Positions 20,066 through 36,454 of a DNA stretch of 64,000 nucleotides are shown here, in pieces. The DNA is from Oscheius dolichura. Taxonomy: Eukaryota > Nematoda > Chromadorea > Rhabditida > Rhabditidae. The first letter of the stretch is position 1. Each line of letters starts with the position of its first letter. Both the position numbers and the translations under genes were made by a program. The notes under the pieces were generated by a model. That model was not told where the DNA came from. It did not search any database and saw only the letters and a list, made by a program, of their open reading frames with translations. Location of the stretch: assembly GCA_932521035.1 (NCBI GenBank), contig OW051492.1, positions 7,254,001-7,318,000 of the forward strand, given 5' to 3'.

Positions 20066-20954
20066 TCAAGCTCTGAATATTATAGATAGCGAAATATATA
20101 TATGCTACTACTAACCGAGATATGGGATCCTTGATATCAACGAGTAACTTCTTCATCCTTTCCTTTCCGTGCTTAGAAGAGTGAAGCAGGCACATTTTGG
20201 CAATATTGTTCCAGTCAGGTTCGGTAGGCTGTTCTTCTTGCTCCATCAAGTTCTCATGCTCGAGCTCACGCTGCCTAAAAGTGACTATCGTTACATGGGA
20301 ATAATAGAATCATGCCTATTTTCGGCTTTAGTGACTTCAATGGCAATATCTCGATCAGCATACCATTTCTTCAATTCAATGGTCGCCAATTGTCGTAATT
20401 CAGCCACTTTTATAGCTTCTTCGGCATCTGAAACGAACTACGCATATAACAATGTCAACACAGCAAACCCTTTTTCTCGAGCCTCTCAGCTCGTTCTGCT
20501 TTCCATTTGATGAGTTCCTCCGGCTCACAAAGTTGTGGCGCAGTAACTGTCGAGAGGTTAATGTTGGAAAGGTCTGTGAGATCTGTAAGATAATAATTAT
20601 TTGATAAGTCATTGATAATTCTGCACACCTTCATTTTTTACATAAGGTTCTTTACTGGTTTTAGAATCTTTAACTTCTTCCTTGACGTCTTCCTTATCAT
20701 GCTCTTTAAATATTTCTTTAGATTCTTCTTTAAACATTTCATTGACCTCCTCTTTAATCTCTTCCTTACACCCTTCCTTCACTTCATTTTCTCCAGAAAG
20801 AATTTCGCTGTTTGAGGTGAAATCAGCTAAGATTTGTATAGTATTGTATAAAAATCTACTAACCGAACTTTGGAATATCGATATCGATACCCATTGCACC
20901 AAACAACTCCTGTTCCTTCTTGACAAAATCGGCGACAAGTTCATATTCACTCAT
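20066..20954 (-). CDS. Clathrin light chain
   Basis: Clathrin light chain binds the heavy-chain hub and tunes coat assembly. ATG 20952-20954 gives MSEYELVADFVKKEQELFGA and MGIDIDIP. An acidic/lysine repeat follows (EIKEEVNEMFKEESKEIFKE), then the heavy-chain-binding coiled coil: LIKWKAERAERLEKK, ELKKWYADRDIAIEVTKAEN, and EPDWNNIAKMCLLHSSKHGK with MKKLLVDIKDP. These match the vertebrate W-K-E/A-ERAERLE and EWERVARLCDF..SKQCKDVSRMRSVLISLK blocks. The protein ends PISRA, TGA at 20066-20068, after a last tiny exon. The repeats of EVKE/EESKE in the N-terminal half are longer than I expect for the family. Confidence 0.87.
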
Positions 20955-21365
20955 ACTGAAAATGATTAGAACTGATAAAATAGGCGAATAAATTAAAATG
21001 CCTGCTTGGAATATTTGGGCGCATGTAATAAAAAAAATTTCAATATATATCTAGTTATACAATGTGGCAACATTGAAAACCATTGGACTGCTTCGTTGAC
21101 ACGTTTGTATGAATTCAGTCACCACGTTATAAAATTCGAGAAACGAGAGGAGGCAAATGAAAAGAGAGGGCTGTCAATTGTTGTGCACTTCTTTCGCGGG
21201 GCATTTCAATTTTCAAATTTTATATTCGGGTTTCTCAAGTCTCCATCGAGAGAGAAAACCTAGTTTATCTTCTAGGTCACACAAAGGAGACATATGTTTT
21301 TGTCCGTGCTCAGTACTTGTATTATACTATGATTATAACACTGTATTTTATCTTCGCATTTATAG

Positions 21366-22358
21366 ATGGCTAACATTGGTGAACTTCATAAAAAACTGCT
21401 GGCTGAATTCGAAAAAACACCGAAGGATGCTAAAGCCATTGAGGTCCATCTCAAGCAATTGAATGAGACTCTAGCTAGTAATTCCCAAACTAGTCAAGAT
21501 CTATATATGATTTACAGGTAAAGCACTTTTATCAATAATAATAATAAAATTGTTTTAGGGATTTTTATGAAATTAGCGTTTTGCTTGCGGTATTGAAATC
21601 CGACATGAAAACATTTGAGCAATCTATGCTGCAGGTTAGTGTTACTCATCAAAAAAATATTTAGGTTTCTTATTTTCAATAATTACTGTTTATAATGCGT
21701 TTCAGGCAATAGTCTTCTATGAAGCTCATCCTGGAAATCATCCTAACAAATATCTCATGCTCGGGCTCTATTTGATGTTTCTTTTAGCAAGCAAGGATCG
21801 CTTATCCGACTTTCATATGGTAAGACTTTTTACTTTGTCTTCTAACATTCGCACTTAGCTTCTGGAAAAGATTCCTCAAAAAGAGCAGCTAACTAATGCT
21901 TACATAGCCACCCCTGTTAAGCTGGAGCAATCGCTAATGGAGGGTGCTTACAACAAGGTTGTACTCACGGAAAAAAATATTCCTAGCCCTTTTTATACTG
22001 TATTTATTCGTATCATGATGGATGCTGTCAGGTAAGACACTTTGCTGATCGTTTGGTAACGGGGCTAATAGGGAAAATATTGCCTACTCGGTACAGAAGT
22101 CGGTGGAAATGATAAATATTCCCGTGGCTACAACAATGCTGTTGTTCGACAATGAGTCTCATACAATTCAATTTGCTAACCAGGTATATATACATTTTTG
22201 TCGCAAAGCCTTCCTTATTTCAGCATAACTGGAAAGTTCAGGACGGCTATTTTGTATTCGAGAAAACCCCTATTGCACCGGAAAAGCAATCCTTGGATAC
22301 GTCTAGAATCGCCAAGCAGATGATATACTATGCCAAACAGCTTGAAATGATCGTCTAA
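21366..22358 (+). CDS. PSMD8: 26S proteasome lid subunit Rpn12 (PSMD8)
   Basis: Rpn12 is a lid subunit needed for assembly of the 19S regulatory particle. ATG 21366 opens MANIGELHKKLLAEFEKTPK. Later exons give LKSDMKTFEQSM, FYEAHPGNHPNKYLMLGLYL, LSDFHMLLEKIPQKEQ, YIATPVKLEQSLMEGAYNKV, SPFYTVFIRIMMDAVRENIA and end AKQMIYYAKQLEMIV, TAA at 22356-22358. The SLEQ.LMEG.YNKV block and the end ..YA.QLEMIV are family hallmarks. Six introns of 40-60 bp. Length about 255 residues, normal for the core of the family. Confidence 0.94.
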
Positions 22359-22441
22359 TTCCAACATTCATATTTTATCACTAGTATTGTATTCTGTTCA
22401 TGGATGTCGTTAGTAAAATTTTATTTACGAAATTGCTGAGT

Positions 22442-22768
22442 TTAGATAGAAGTATGAAGTGCATAATTACCGTCGCTTCCTCCTTGAGTGAAAACGTCTC
22501 CGTGGCGTACTCGGGTCAAAAAGACGGGTGGCAGACCGTGTTTGGGCGCAACCGGCCTTCTAATAACTGCCCTCCTACTCTCTTCGGGGTGGGTTATTAG
22601 CCAGCGGAGGGTCTCCTTCCGAAGATCGATCTGATCGACCTTCTCCCATTTCTGAATGTTGCGGCTGCTCCTCGCAGCCACATCAGTTACAGCCCTTCCA
22701 ATTATTGTGAATACAGCCATCTCCTGTGACAAGGTGCTGTTAATACGCTTTACTCTTTGAGACGGCAC
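22442..22768 (-). CDS. Small ORF, unrecognised (up to 108 residues)
   Basis: Minus-strand frame from ATG 22768 (or internal ATG at 22720, MAVFTIIGRAVTDVAARSS) through DQIDLRKETLRWLITHPEES and RRPVAPKHGLPPVFLTRVRH to a stop at 22442. It is GC-rich in an AT-rich area and lies between Rpn12 and the ZP gene in opposite orientation. The alternation of basic and hydrophobic residues suggests a real small protein, perhaps mitochondrial, but I have no family match. Confidence 0.4.
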   Translation of the reverse strand: MPSQRVKRINSTLSQEMAVFTIIGRAVTDVAARSSRNIQKWEKVDQIDLRKETLRWLITHPEESRRAVIRRPVAPKHGLPPVFLTRVRHGDVFTQGGSDGNYALHTSI

Positions 22769-22773
22769 CCTTG

Positions 22774-23956
22774 CAGACTGATTTCTTACTTCGGATAAAA
22801 TTCAACGATACATTTTCTGGAACTATCTTTACAGAAAAAGGATCTCCCAATTGTGTATATTTGAATGCTAGCATTCAGCCGGCCGATTCTTATGATGTGA
22901 AGGTAATCGAGAAGCTGCAAATTACTGAAAAGTGATACAGATACCTCTAAATGGGTGTGAAACACACCAAAATGCGGATGGCAACCTGGAGAATGAAATA
23001 ATTGTTCAATCCGGCCCGAGGTTTGATTCGAAGTTGGATAAAAAATATTTGCTAACCTGTATCCCGGCGAGTTCCATTCAGAGGTGAGTCTTCCATGCCA
23101 TTCACCGGCTTTCGGTTACGCTCCTATCAGCTTGAAACGAAATTTTAGGGATTCCCAACAAGTAACACTTTCGTTCGGGGGGATTACGGTTGATTCGGAT
23201 TCCTCGACGGTTGCCAGTATTGTCGGACAGCCGAAAGTCGAATATCAAGTATCAGTTCGGGATGGCGATGATCCCAATTCGCCCCATCTGAAACGTTCCC
23301 TTGCCGTTGGTGACAAAGTGGTAAGTCAACGTTGTGTGGCACGTAATTGCCCCCTTCTCCGTGACTAGTCCGGCGGCTCCATTAGCAGCCAAGGGGACGG
23401 CGGAAAAAGCCTAAGCATTTTTCGCGAGAAGCCATGCGTAGGAAAAAAGAAATTTTAGACCTACACTGTGCAATTGGGGCCCTCGGTGAGAGGCAGGATA
23501 GGGCGATGCTGGGCGAGCGATGGAAAGAGCGAACTTGAGCTGAGCAATAACGAAGGATGCTCTGTCCAGAAGTCGGGTGAAGTTTGGGGAGATTTCGAGG
23601 TTTCAAGAGATGATCGCGGAACAATGTTCTTGAATCATATAAAAGCATGGGCCTTTCCAACTAGGTAAACTTCCGTGTACTGCCAATAAATATATTTCAG
23701 CAATGAAGTCAATATTTTCTGTAATCTGCACATTTGCGCGTCTTGTGAACAGTCTACTTGTTCAACAAGAATAAGGAGGACCCACAAGCAACTAGAAGAG
23801 ACTCCTCTTACCTCCATTTCCCTGCGAACTTCGTTCCGTTTAAGAAGAAACAGCACAGACGTGCCTATATCAATCCCTCAACCAGCTAAACAGAATAGCG
23901 GGACCCAAATTAGTACTATTTGCACCCTGTTAATAGCTATGACACGGTTGATTTAA
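22774..23956 (+). CDS. Zona-pellucida (ZP) domain protein, cuticlin-like
   Basis: ZP proteins polymerise outside cells; in nematodes cuticlins and related proteins shape the cuticle. After an acceptor at about 22773 the frame reads RIKFNDTFSGTIFTEKGSPN, CVYLNASIQPADSYDVKVPL, NGCETHQNADGNLENEIIVQ, SGPRFDSKLDKKYLLTCIPA and later LTYTVQLGPSVRGRIGRCWA-like and VNIFCNLHICASCEQSTC. That is the ZP-N half (C..NGC..C) and ZP-C half. A basic RTSFRLRRNS could be the furin-type cleavage site and STICTLLIAM a short hydrophobic anchor. TAA 23954-23956 overlaps an AATAAA. I did not find the signal-peptide exon; it should lie upstream of 22774. Confidence 0.83.
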
Positions 23957-24112
23957 TAAAATTTATACAGATTCTATCACAGTATGAAAAAGATCTACTG
24001 TATATTCTTGAAAAGATACCGGTAAAACTTAATAAATAGCAATAAATAAAATTAACCTTGGTCTTCTAGCTAATGGGATATGCAGCCTTGTCATTTACTG
24101 AGAAATACAAGA

Positions 24113-27701
<3,589 letters not shown>

Positions 27702-27859
27702 ACTGCTTTATCTCTATCTACGGCGTGACAAACTGTATTTGAACAGCTGATTCAGAATAACGATGCCTACCCTCCCGCCATATCATCATTCTTATAATCC
27801 CTAATAACTTACATTATTGGGGGTTGTATGAACACCGGCGTTACTAGTCATTGTAGTTG

Positions 27860-29473
27860 CTAGTCGATGCACATATTTCCGAAAATAGCAGTACTACAAA
27901 GATGAAAAGATGAGAAGAAGAAAATTGTCAGAATTTTGAGTATATATGGATGGACAATCACAAAAGTAAAGCTGATGCTGAAAAGCTCTGAAGATTTTAC
28001 TCGAAACAACCATTGATTATATGTCTCGGTATGCTGCGCAGATAGCGTGTAAAACGAATTGAATAGTAGGAAGTCAGAGAATATGAGAGCAAAATTGCAC
28101 GGCGAATTCGATAAATGAATGAGAAATTGCCAGCGACAGGCCAAGGCTCGACGAATGTCAATTTGAAAGCAACAATAAACGGGCTCGCACTGCTCAGGTT
28201 AAGTGCTTGACGTGTAAAAAGCTATTTCCTGATTATGGACCCTCACAATAGGGGGCAGCCCTAAACTGAACAAATGGCCTGCGTTAGCGTAGGCCAGACT
28301 GGGAGAAAGGGAACAACACTTCCACACAATAAAATCTCCGCGTTTTCAACAAGAGGATTGCAAGTGAAGGAAATGGAGGAGTTTTCAACATGTCAAAGGT
28401 CAAAAACCAGTGAGGGGTGAAGTTTAAATTCATCTAAGGCAAGTGTGGCCATGTGTGCAAATTTAGATGAAAGATCTCTTTCCCCTCAAATCTCAAAAAG
28501 TACTATAAAACTGCCGAGAACGATAGCGCTGTTATATATATCATAACGTATGGGAGCCTGAGGAACAATTTTATGTGGGGATTTTCTCCTGAGGAATTGC
28601 ATTTTCACCTGAGAAGGGAAGATGAAAGGAGATTTCGAATAGGCAGCCCACATAGCAAGCAGCCTGGCTAAAGATATTGAGCTCATGTCTATCATCGGGG
28701 TACGAAAAATTCTAATCGGAAAGTGCCTTGAGAACACATCTACGATTCTAGGAGGAGCAAGAGATGCTGTGACGGCTACTGAGCACACATAATGAATAAT
28801 AAACGAGGCGCAAAATTGCAGGTCATTAGTGACTTCAAAGCTGAACAATAAAGTCAAAAGCATTTTGAGACCAGCAAAAGCTGAATGGGGGCTCAAAGTT
28901 GGGGAAGGGCCTCAACCATTACTGCGGTTTTATGTTTCGCGGCAGACGACTGGCAATTCCATCATAATCATTGGAAGCAGGACATCCGGAACAAACATCC
29001 AGGATGGGCAGATCCGTTTTCCCCAGAAAGGCATCCGCAAATGAGTTTGTAATTCTTATAAATACGAATAGATGAAAAATGGCGACAAAAACAGATTATC
29101 GCTAATGGCAACGATAAAGCTGAACTGGCTGTTACCTAGAGCGACACGCGTGGGGTAATGGTATCAACAAAATTCGCTTACCTATATTCTCAGACCAAAA
29201 ATATGGATGTCTTTCTTGAAGCACGGGAAGGAGCGAAAATCCGCGATATAAGTTAGAACCGAAAAAGGAATTGATCGATATTATATATCGATCTAAGGAG
29301 ATTGTACCAGATATTTCAAGGTAACCACATTCGTGTGAAAATAGTAAGGAAAGGCGAGCTTGAAGTTTATTACACGTTTTCTTGTAAGATCAAAATGAGT
29401 TCTGATGAAAATTAATACAAATTTTCACGAAACTAACAAATCAGAAATAAATAAGAGGTGACAATCATAAATA
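27860..29473. other. Long gap without recognised gene
   Basis: About 1.6 kb between the calcium pump and SMU1. Several open frames exist (up to 136 codons at 28486-28896, minus) but none has splice signals, family motifs or sensible composition. It may carry the shared upstream region of the pump and the 3' end of SMU1. CCTGCGTTAGCGTAGGCC at 28268 forms a small hairpin; nothing else stands out. Confidence 0.45.
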
Positions 29474-31511
29474 TCAATCTTTCCACATGCGGAGATGAGT
29501 ATCATCGGAGAATGTGGCAATAAGGTTTTGGTGAGGATGATGAGCAAGACCGAGGATTGGACGCTCAGTTACCTAAAAATATTATGTTTAATATAAACAT
29601 TAATTCTATTGACTTACAGGTACAGTACTCTCTAAAGTACATGTTATGAGCTGGAAACAATACATAACACCGTCTTCAGCAATGGCATAAACCCATTCGC
29701 CTCGTGGTGAAAGTATACAGCTCATGAAATCTCCCTTATCTCGTTTACCGGAGGTCATCAATCGGACTACCTATAATAATACATGCAGATTATTGACAAA
29801 AACTACCTGTCCTTGAATATTAACAATATAAATCGTGTTAGATCTATTACACACAACAAACTGGTCCGTTTTCGGAATAGGATGCACTGAATTCAGTGGT
29901 ACATCTCCAGCAACGCGGAAGGTTGTAATGCAGTCCATTGTTTTCAGGTTCCATACTTTACATGTTCCATCAGCAGATGCCGAAATCTTAATTTTATATT
30001 TATGTAAAATTAAGAAACAAAAATACAGCTTGATGGGCATCTTCACAATATCGTACATCTGTTACAAATGACATATGCCCCTTCATTTCTTTTAGGCATT
30101 TACCACTTTTTAAGCCATGCACGCTGAAATTATGTCACAATTAGAACGGTTAATTTATACTAACCGAATAATACAATCGTTACCGCCAGAGAGAACATGA
30201 GAATTATCTCGTGAAAATCTTAAAACAGTCACTCCATTACTATGTGCTTTATCAAAACGACGTAGACAATCACCTGTTTGAATTTTCCATATCTAGAAGA
30301 TAAATTTATTTTTAAAAAGACACTAAGGTAACCTTGATTTTTCCCTCATTATCGCCAGATGCGAGCATTTCTGAATCTCTGCTGAAATATAAACAAAGAA
30401 CAGCGCTATCCATCATCATTAGATTATCTTGAGCCTAAAAAAACAATATGTAACTCAGTTATCTCATACTAAAACAAACCTGATACTTTAGATCTTTTCT
30501 GAGTTTTCCGTTCATATAATTCCACACTTCTATAAAACCATCCTTTGATCCGGATACTAAAAATTGTCCATCCGGTGAGAAGACAGCGGAAGTAGGATAG
30601 CTGTCTAAACAGATACCGTAAACAACGACCTTATTTTTACTTGATCCAAATTTAATATGTCGAGCCATTTGTGTTGGATACCGTTCTTCCTCTTGCTCTT
30701 TCATTGCTGCCTTTCCTCTGAACAAATCGATTTGAGTGCCTTAAACAAGTAAGTGCGATGGAATATTAAATCAAAACCTGGGGGAAGAAGACCTTGATGT
30801 AGTTGCCATTTCAAAGCTTGAGCTAGAAGTGCTAAAAGTCTGGACGGAGGAACAACATTAACTTCACTTGACAGCGACTAATTTTTAAGATAATAATATT
30901 ATTGTATTATAAACTAACTTGGGCAATGCTTTGCCTTCTTTTCTCCTTAGAAGTATCCCCATAGACTTCACTGGCGTCAAAGTAAGGTCGATTAATTAGA
31001 CTTTCTAGCCTGTTGTAACTACATTCCAAACATAAAAGTAAAATCAAAAACTAAATACCGTTCAATATCCATATTTTTTAAAAGAACCATCGGATCAGTT
31101 TGCCTTGCAATGAGTCGTGCAGTCGCTAGCTCTCGCAGTTCCACCAGCTCAATAATCATCTAATATCACTTAATTTAGGCTAAATAAACTAAATAAAACC
31201 TGCTCGTATAGATCTATCAATTTCTTTGCTGGAAGCTTTAACGGTTGTATTGTTTTAAGTACTGTATCCCAGTGGCCATTTGTTATTTCTGATGAAAACG
31301 CATCTATACTGTCCACTGTATTCAGCGTAATATTTGTTTCTTCCTACAGTGCTTTTATCTTTAACGTTTTTCAATAATACCTGTAAAATGGCCAAAGTCC
31401 TCATCAAGTTATTTTCCTTTAGATATTGTTCAATTAATCGGACCACGCTAAAACATTATTAAAGATAATGCATACAACTTACTCAGCGGCTTCAATTTCA
31501 ATTGCTGTCAT
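29474..31511 (-). CDS. SMU1: SMU1 spliceosome WD40 protein
   Basis: SMU1 with RED helps activate the spliceosome (B complex). ATG 31509-31511 opens [20 protein letters not shown], the LisH/CTLH helices: [82 protein letters not shown] and [18 protein letters not shown]. Seven WD repeats follow, including [75 protein letters not shown] and [16 protein letters not shown]. It ends [13 protein letters not shown] at 29474. Length and order agree with animal SMU1 (about 510 residues). About ten short introns. Confidence 0.95.
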
Positions 31512-31739
31512 AACTAAAAATGAAAATAAGATTGCATACCGTTGATTCCCGAAGATAACCAAGATAGGTAGAGGTACCCGCATAAAATTGAGGTATTTAT
31601 TTAAAAAAATTTATCGTACTTGCAAAAAATCTAATCACAAGTATACATCCCGCAAAATATGAACAGATAAATAAATAAGTTTAAGATTAGAAGAATTGTA
31701 TGCAAATGTTTGATGTTATATAAGCATTTCTTTTACTAT

Positions 31740-33743
31740 TTAGGAAGACGGCTGGTAGTAATTGGGCGGAGCACCTGAATAACCACGTTGGGAACTAATA
31801 TGTTTTACCATAGGTAGAAACAGGCGGCTGAGCCAACGGCTGTGTAATTCCAAGAGAACTGAGCGATGGCATCGGGAAGTTCAACGGTGTTGGAGCTCCA
31901 ATTGTTGTGATAGGAACATTTTGCGGTGGTGCATATCCATCTAGTAGATGAGACACTTCACAGCTAGAAAACAACTTACACGGCATTGTAGGCGGCAAAG
32001 GGGGCTGATAAAATGAAGAGGTTGTGGGAGGTGAAAAGCTACAAAACAAATTGAAATTCAACTATTAAAAAGATACTTTGAGGCGTAATTGATTCCGTAA
32101 TTAGTCGGTGGAGCAGGCGGTGTGGGTACAGAAGCTACTTGTGATGCGGAATAATCGGTTGTTCCCTGTTGCGTATAACCATATGGACCGGAATTGTACT
32201 AAACAAAAACGGTTACGTAAATTTCATTTATTACCGCGTATGGATATGTCTGAGGAGGCTGGGCTGATGTTACTGGAGCATAAGACGTAGGAGCTGGCAC
32301 AGATGAGCTGAAATTACAGGAGCAAATAGTAATTAAGTAAACACCTACTTCATAGTTTGATTGCCATATGTTGGAGTGGAATAAGTCTGCTCATTCTGAT
32401 TAACGCTATTATATCCATGGTTATGGCTATGCTCGTGTTTATGATCGTGGCTATGCCCATGACCATTTGCGTCGTGGTCATCGTGGCTATGCCCATGGTC
32501 AGCGTGTTCGTGACTGTGTCCATGCCCTCCATGTTCATGACTATGGCCATGCCCACTGTTATCGTGGGCTTCCAAATTAGGATATTGTTGAGAAACCCTT
32601 GGTGGTGGAAGGAGAGGTTCCTAAAAGCATAAATAAGTCTCGAACTATCCATTACAGATGAAGGAGCGACAGGCGCAGACGGTCGATTAAATCCGGAAGC
32701 AAATTGACTAGGATCTGGGAATGATTTAATAGAAGGCGGTTGGGCAACCTGCAGATATCAGTTTAAAAATATAGAAGGATTTTACTGTGTCTAATTGAGG
32801 TATCCCGGTAGGAACGGGAGCAGGAATATACTTTTGTGGCTGAGGAGGAGACGGTATTTCTCGTAAGGGCTGCGATCTATCAATAGATGTAGGGATCCTA
32901 TGGAGATATCCATAACCAATATCACATCCCAGGCATCCCTCGCCTCCCCAGGCCGAATTCGGGGTAAGCGTAACCTACAAAAATAACATATGTACAAGAT
33001 AAGCACTAACCTCTCTAACGCTATCAACATCAACATTGTACACATACAATTTCAGAGGTTTCCCTTCATTAGCTTGAACGAGAGCAATTAAGTCATCAGC
33101 TTGGTTCAAAACGCTTTCTGCTCCAAGAATATAATCGGTATCCGATTGAAGTCCAGCAAGAGCTGCAGGAGAGTTGGGCTGAAAACGATAATAAAGCCTA
33201 AATCAGACGCTGATGTCGGACAGGTTATATGGACTAATTTAGCAATTCCGCACATACAAAAACATTTTACCTGAACAGAAATGACGTGCCACACATGTTG
33301 ACTTGCTCCATCAAATGTACAAAACCGTATTGAAACTCCAAGCAGTCCCTGTCCTCCCCAGTTTTGTGAAGGAGTTACAGTTGTTTGGCGTACAGTATGA
33401 TTTTTGCTATAAAAGGATCACTAAAATGGATTTAGACAGGCTCACCTATTAAACACGGTTATCTCCACTGGTTTTTCAATGTGTTGTTTTAATATTTCTT
33501 TCATAGTATCATTGTCTTTGTCCTAAAAGTACTGTTAACAAGATTTATTGATAAAGAACTTACAAGCCGTGTATTTCCGATAGAGACAATGAAATCGAAG
33601 AAAGGCTCCAGTCCTGCTTCTTGACCGGGCGAATTGTCTTGAACCTAGAAACAATAGAAACTAGTACAAGTATTACTTACACGGAGAACATGATAGCCTT
33701 CAGATCCTCCTCCAGGAATCGGAACGCTTTCACTGCTACCCAT
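31740..33743 (-). CDS. GRASP55/65 Golgi reassembly stacking protein
   Basis: GRASP proteins tether Golgi cisternae through two PDZ-like domains and an N-terminal myristoyl group. ATG 33741-33743 gives [20 protein letters not shown] (glycine 2 for myristoylation). PDZ1: [59 protein letters not shown]2: [54 protein letters not shown]. The C-terminal half is low-complexity: proline-rich, then a histidine repeat around 32570-32430 ([20 protein letters not shown]) and a Y/Q/P-rich tail ending PPNYYQPSS. The histidine repeat is absent from the vertebrate proteins I know and could bind metal. About ten introns. Confidence 0.93.
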
Positions 33744-34059
33744 TCTGAAAATTAAAAAGTATATTCTATTATCACTTTTGAGCAGAGTAGCAGTATCACT
33801 GCAGTAGTTTGCATGTCAGAAAGCCCTCTTTTACACAGTTACAGATATGCCCGAGATGCCGAATATAATTTTGGCAATTTGAAGAGGATAAATGAAACGT
33901 GGAGAATTTATTTGCTTTATTGCTTTAGAGCAGAAGTGCAGTTTATCCCTTTAAAACATAGCTGCTCTACGGCTAATAGCCTTTTTCCTTTTCGAAGTTT
34001 GAATCGCTTGCTTTCTTTCTCCCAAAATCTAGTCTCCCTCATTGTGCTATTCAGAATAG

Positions 34060-36314
34060 ATGGATTTGTTGACCGAGTATCAAATCAGCGACGATGACCA
34101 TGTAGATGACGAAAATCAAATTGTTGATCTCAGCACCTGCAAAACGGTATCTTTGCCTACTTCCTTTTCAGTAAGTTATTTTCATTGTTTATTTCAAGTT
34201 AAAAATATAATCCCAATTTCTTTGTTATATACATTTTATTTTTAGGTAGCTCCAGATGTTGCCACAAAGGCTGACCCCTATGCCGTTGCGATTATTGATC
34301 CAAAAACAAGAGAAGTGAAAACAAATCCAACTTATGATCAACTATTTCAACCAGAAGTGAGCGTTTGCATGTTTCATTAAGTATTTTCCTACAGGCTGGG
34401 CCAAGTAATCCTTTTAAAACAGAGTCACAAAAAGCCCAAAAAAATACTTTCACTGGTTTCGTGGAGCCTGCACATTTTAGTGCTTTCCATTTTGAAAAGG
34501 AAATTAGGAGTTTCGATACTCTTGGCTATGCGAGGAATCCTACCGCAGACTCAGGTTTGGAAATGTATCTTTATTGTTAACAATTTTCAAGGAAATACTT
34601 ACATCGGTGATGCGAAAGCAGCTGAAGAAAATCTCGGAGCCACTCTTTTTGATTCGAAGAAAACGGGAGGACAAAAACGGAAACGAAATGCCAATTATGA
34701 TGCAGCCGATGTGGAAGGCTATACAGGGCCATGGGCAAAATATACGGATGAAAAAACAGTAGCTGTTCCTGATCCCGAACTACAAAAAGAAATGGATGAA
34801 TTTACGAAAAAGGTTAACACATTTTTGTCGTTTGGTTATGATAAATTACAGAGGCAAATGAAGAGTCGAAAATTCCGACAACAACAAAAGGAAGCCGAGG
34901 GTCCTGCAGAAGAGACAACTCAGTTACATCGTATGTTTTTCTACTATTTATTTTACTAACTAAATTTACTATACTAAATCTACTAAATTTACTATTTATA
35001 TTTCCGTTGCAGTGAAGGAAACTACCGATTATCAAGGACGCTCGTTTCTTGTACCACCTGCGTTTACTGGTGCTAACCTTCGTCCTGATTATGTTCCAGA
35101 CAGGTTTGCTTTTTATGTGATGATAAACTAATATACTGTTAAAGGTGCTTTATTCCCAAGAAGCAAATTCACGTTTATAAAGGGCATACGCGTGGTATTA
35201 ATTGCGTCCAATGGTTTCCTCAAAGCGCTCACTTATTCCTTTCGGCTTCCATCGACACTAAAGTAGGCCTCTAAAAGTAGAAATTAAAAAATATTTATAG
35301 ATCAAACTATGGGAAGTATATGGGAAGCAGCAGGTGGTTCGAACGTACTGTGGTCATAAATTACCTGTCCGAGAAGTAGCTTTCAATAATGATGGTACAG
35401 AATTTCTGTCAGCCAGCTATGATAAATATATTAAACTGTGGGATACGGAAACCGGACAGGTGAATCTATTTTTTTTCTTGTTCAGAGAATATGTTATAGG
35501 TAAAACAACGCTTCCACACAGGCCACATTCCTTTCTGCCTGAAATTTCATCCCGATGAAGATAAAAACCATATATTTTTATCTGGAATGCAGAATAAAAA
35601 GATCCTTCAGTGGGATAGTCGTACAGGAGAAATTATGCAGGATTATGATCGTCATCTTGGCCCGGTTAATTCAATAACATTCTTTGATAAGAATAGAAGG
35701 TAAACTTTTTTCTCTGCATCTTTTTAGGTTCTTATATATTCAGATTTGCATCTACATCAGATGATAAATCCATTAGAATTTGGGAATGGGAGATACCCGT
35801 AGATACCAAGCTTATCCAAAATGTTGGGTTACAGTCAATTCCTACTATGACTAAAAGCCCTACAGGTTCGTTTTTTTCCTGAAAGAAAAGCCATTGCTTT
35901 TAAGATAAATGGATTATTGGTCAGTCCATGGATAGCCGCGTTGTTCTTTTCCAATTAGTTGAAGACAAACTGCGATTCGCCAGAAAGAAGAACTTCAAAG
36001 GTCACAATGCTGCGGGTTATGCTTGTACAGTAGATTTTAGTCCGGATAATAGGTTAGTACTTTATCCTTTACAAACAGACGTATTAATATCTGTTTAGTT
36101 TCGTTATCAGCGGTGATGCCGATGGCAAACTATTTGTTTGGGATTGGAGAACGCATAAAATTGTCGCTAAGTAAGTCCCCTGCCCATTTTTAAACATTTA
36201 TTGTTAAGATGGAAGGCACATGACAGCACCTGTATTACAGCAAAGTGGCATCCAAAAGAAAAAAGCAAGATACTTACCGCAGGTTGGGATGGAATTATTA
36301 AATTGTGGGCCTAA
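34060..36314 (+). CDS. CDC40: PRP17/CDC40 splicing factor (WD40)
   Basis: PRP17 acts in the second catalytic step of splicing. ATG 34060 gives MDLLTEYQISDDDHVDDENQ. Then PDVATKADPYAVAIIDPKTR, NPFKTESQKAQKNTFTGFVE, YDAADVEGYTGPWAKYTDEK, SFLVPPAFTGANLRPDYVP and KQIHVYKGHTRGINCVQWFP, the usual PRP17 lead-in to the propeller. WD repeats follow: LSASYDKYIKLWDTETG, FLSGMQNKKILQWDSRTGE, ASTSDDKSIRIWEWEIPVD, GDADGKLFVWDWRTHKIVA, ILTAGWDGIIKLWA and TAA at 36312. All family landmarks are present at normal spacing, so the gene looks intact; about eleven introns of 40-60 bp. Confidence 0.95.
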
Positions 36315-36454
36315 TGCATTCCTTTGGTATGTTCTCAAATTATTGTTATTTATGCTTGTAATGAAAAGTAAGACAAGAACTGTTAATATTTTAAAATGTC
36401 ACATCCTTTATTACCTTTTTTTTGTGAAAAAAAGCATTCATATGATTTTAATAG

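Noticed and set aside
22400-22600. Plus-strand ORF as signal-peptide exon of the ZP gene
   Set aside because: The peptide is not hydrophobic enough and no in-phase donor was found; the opposite-strand ORF there is more gene-like.
28486-28896. 136-codon minus ORF in the gap between the calcium pump and SMU1
   Set aside because: No family motif, no flanking splice sites, composition like random AT-balanced DNA.
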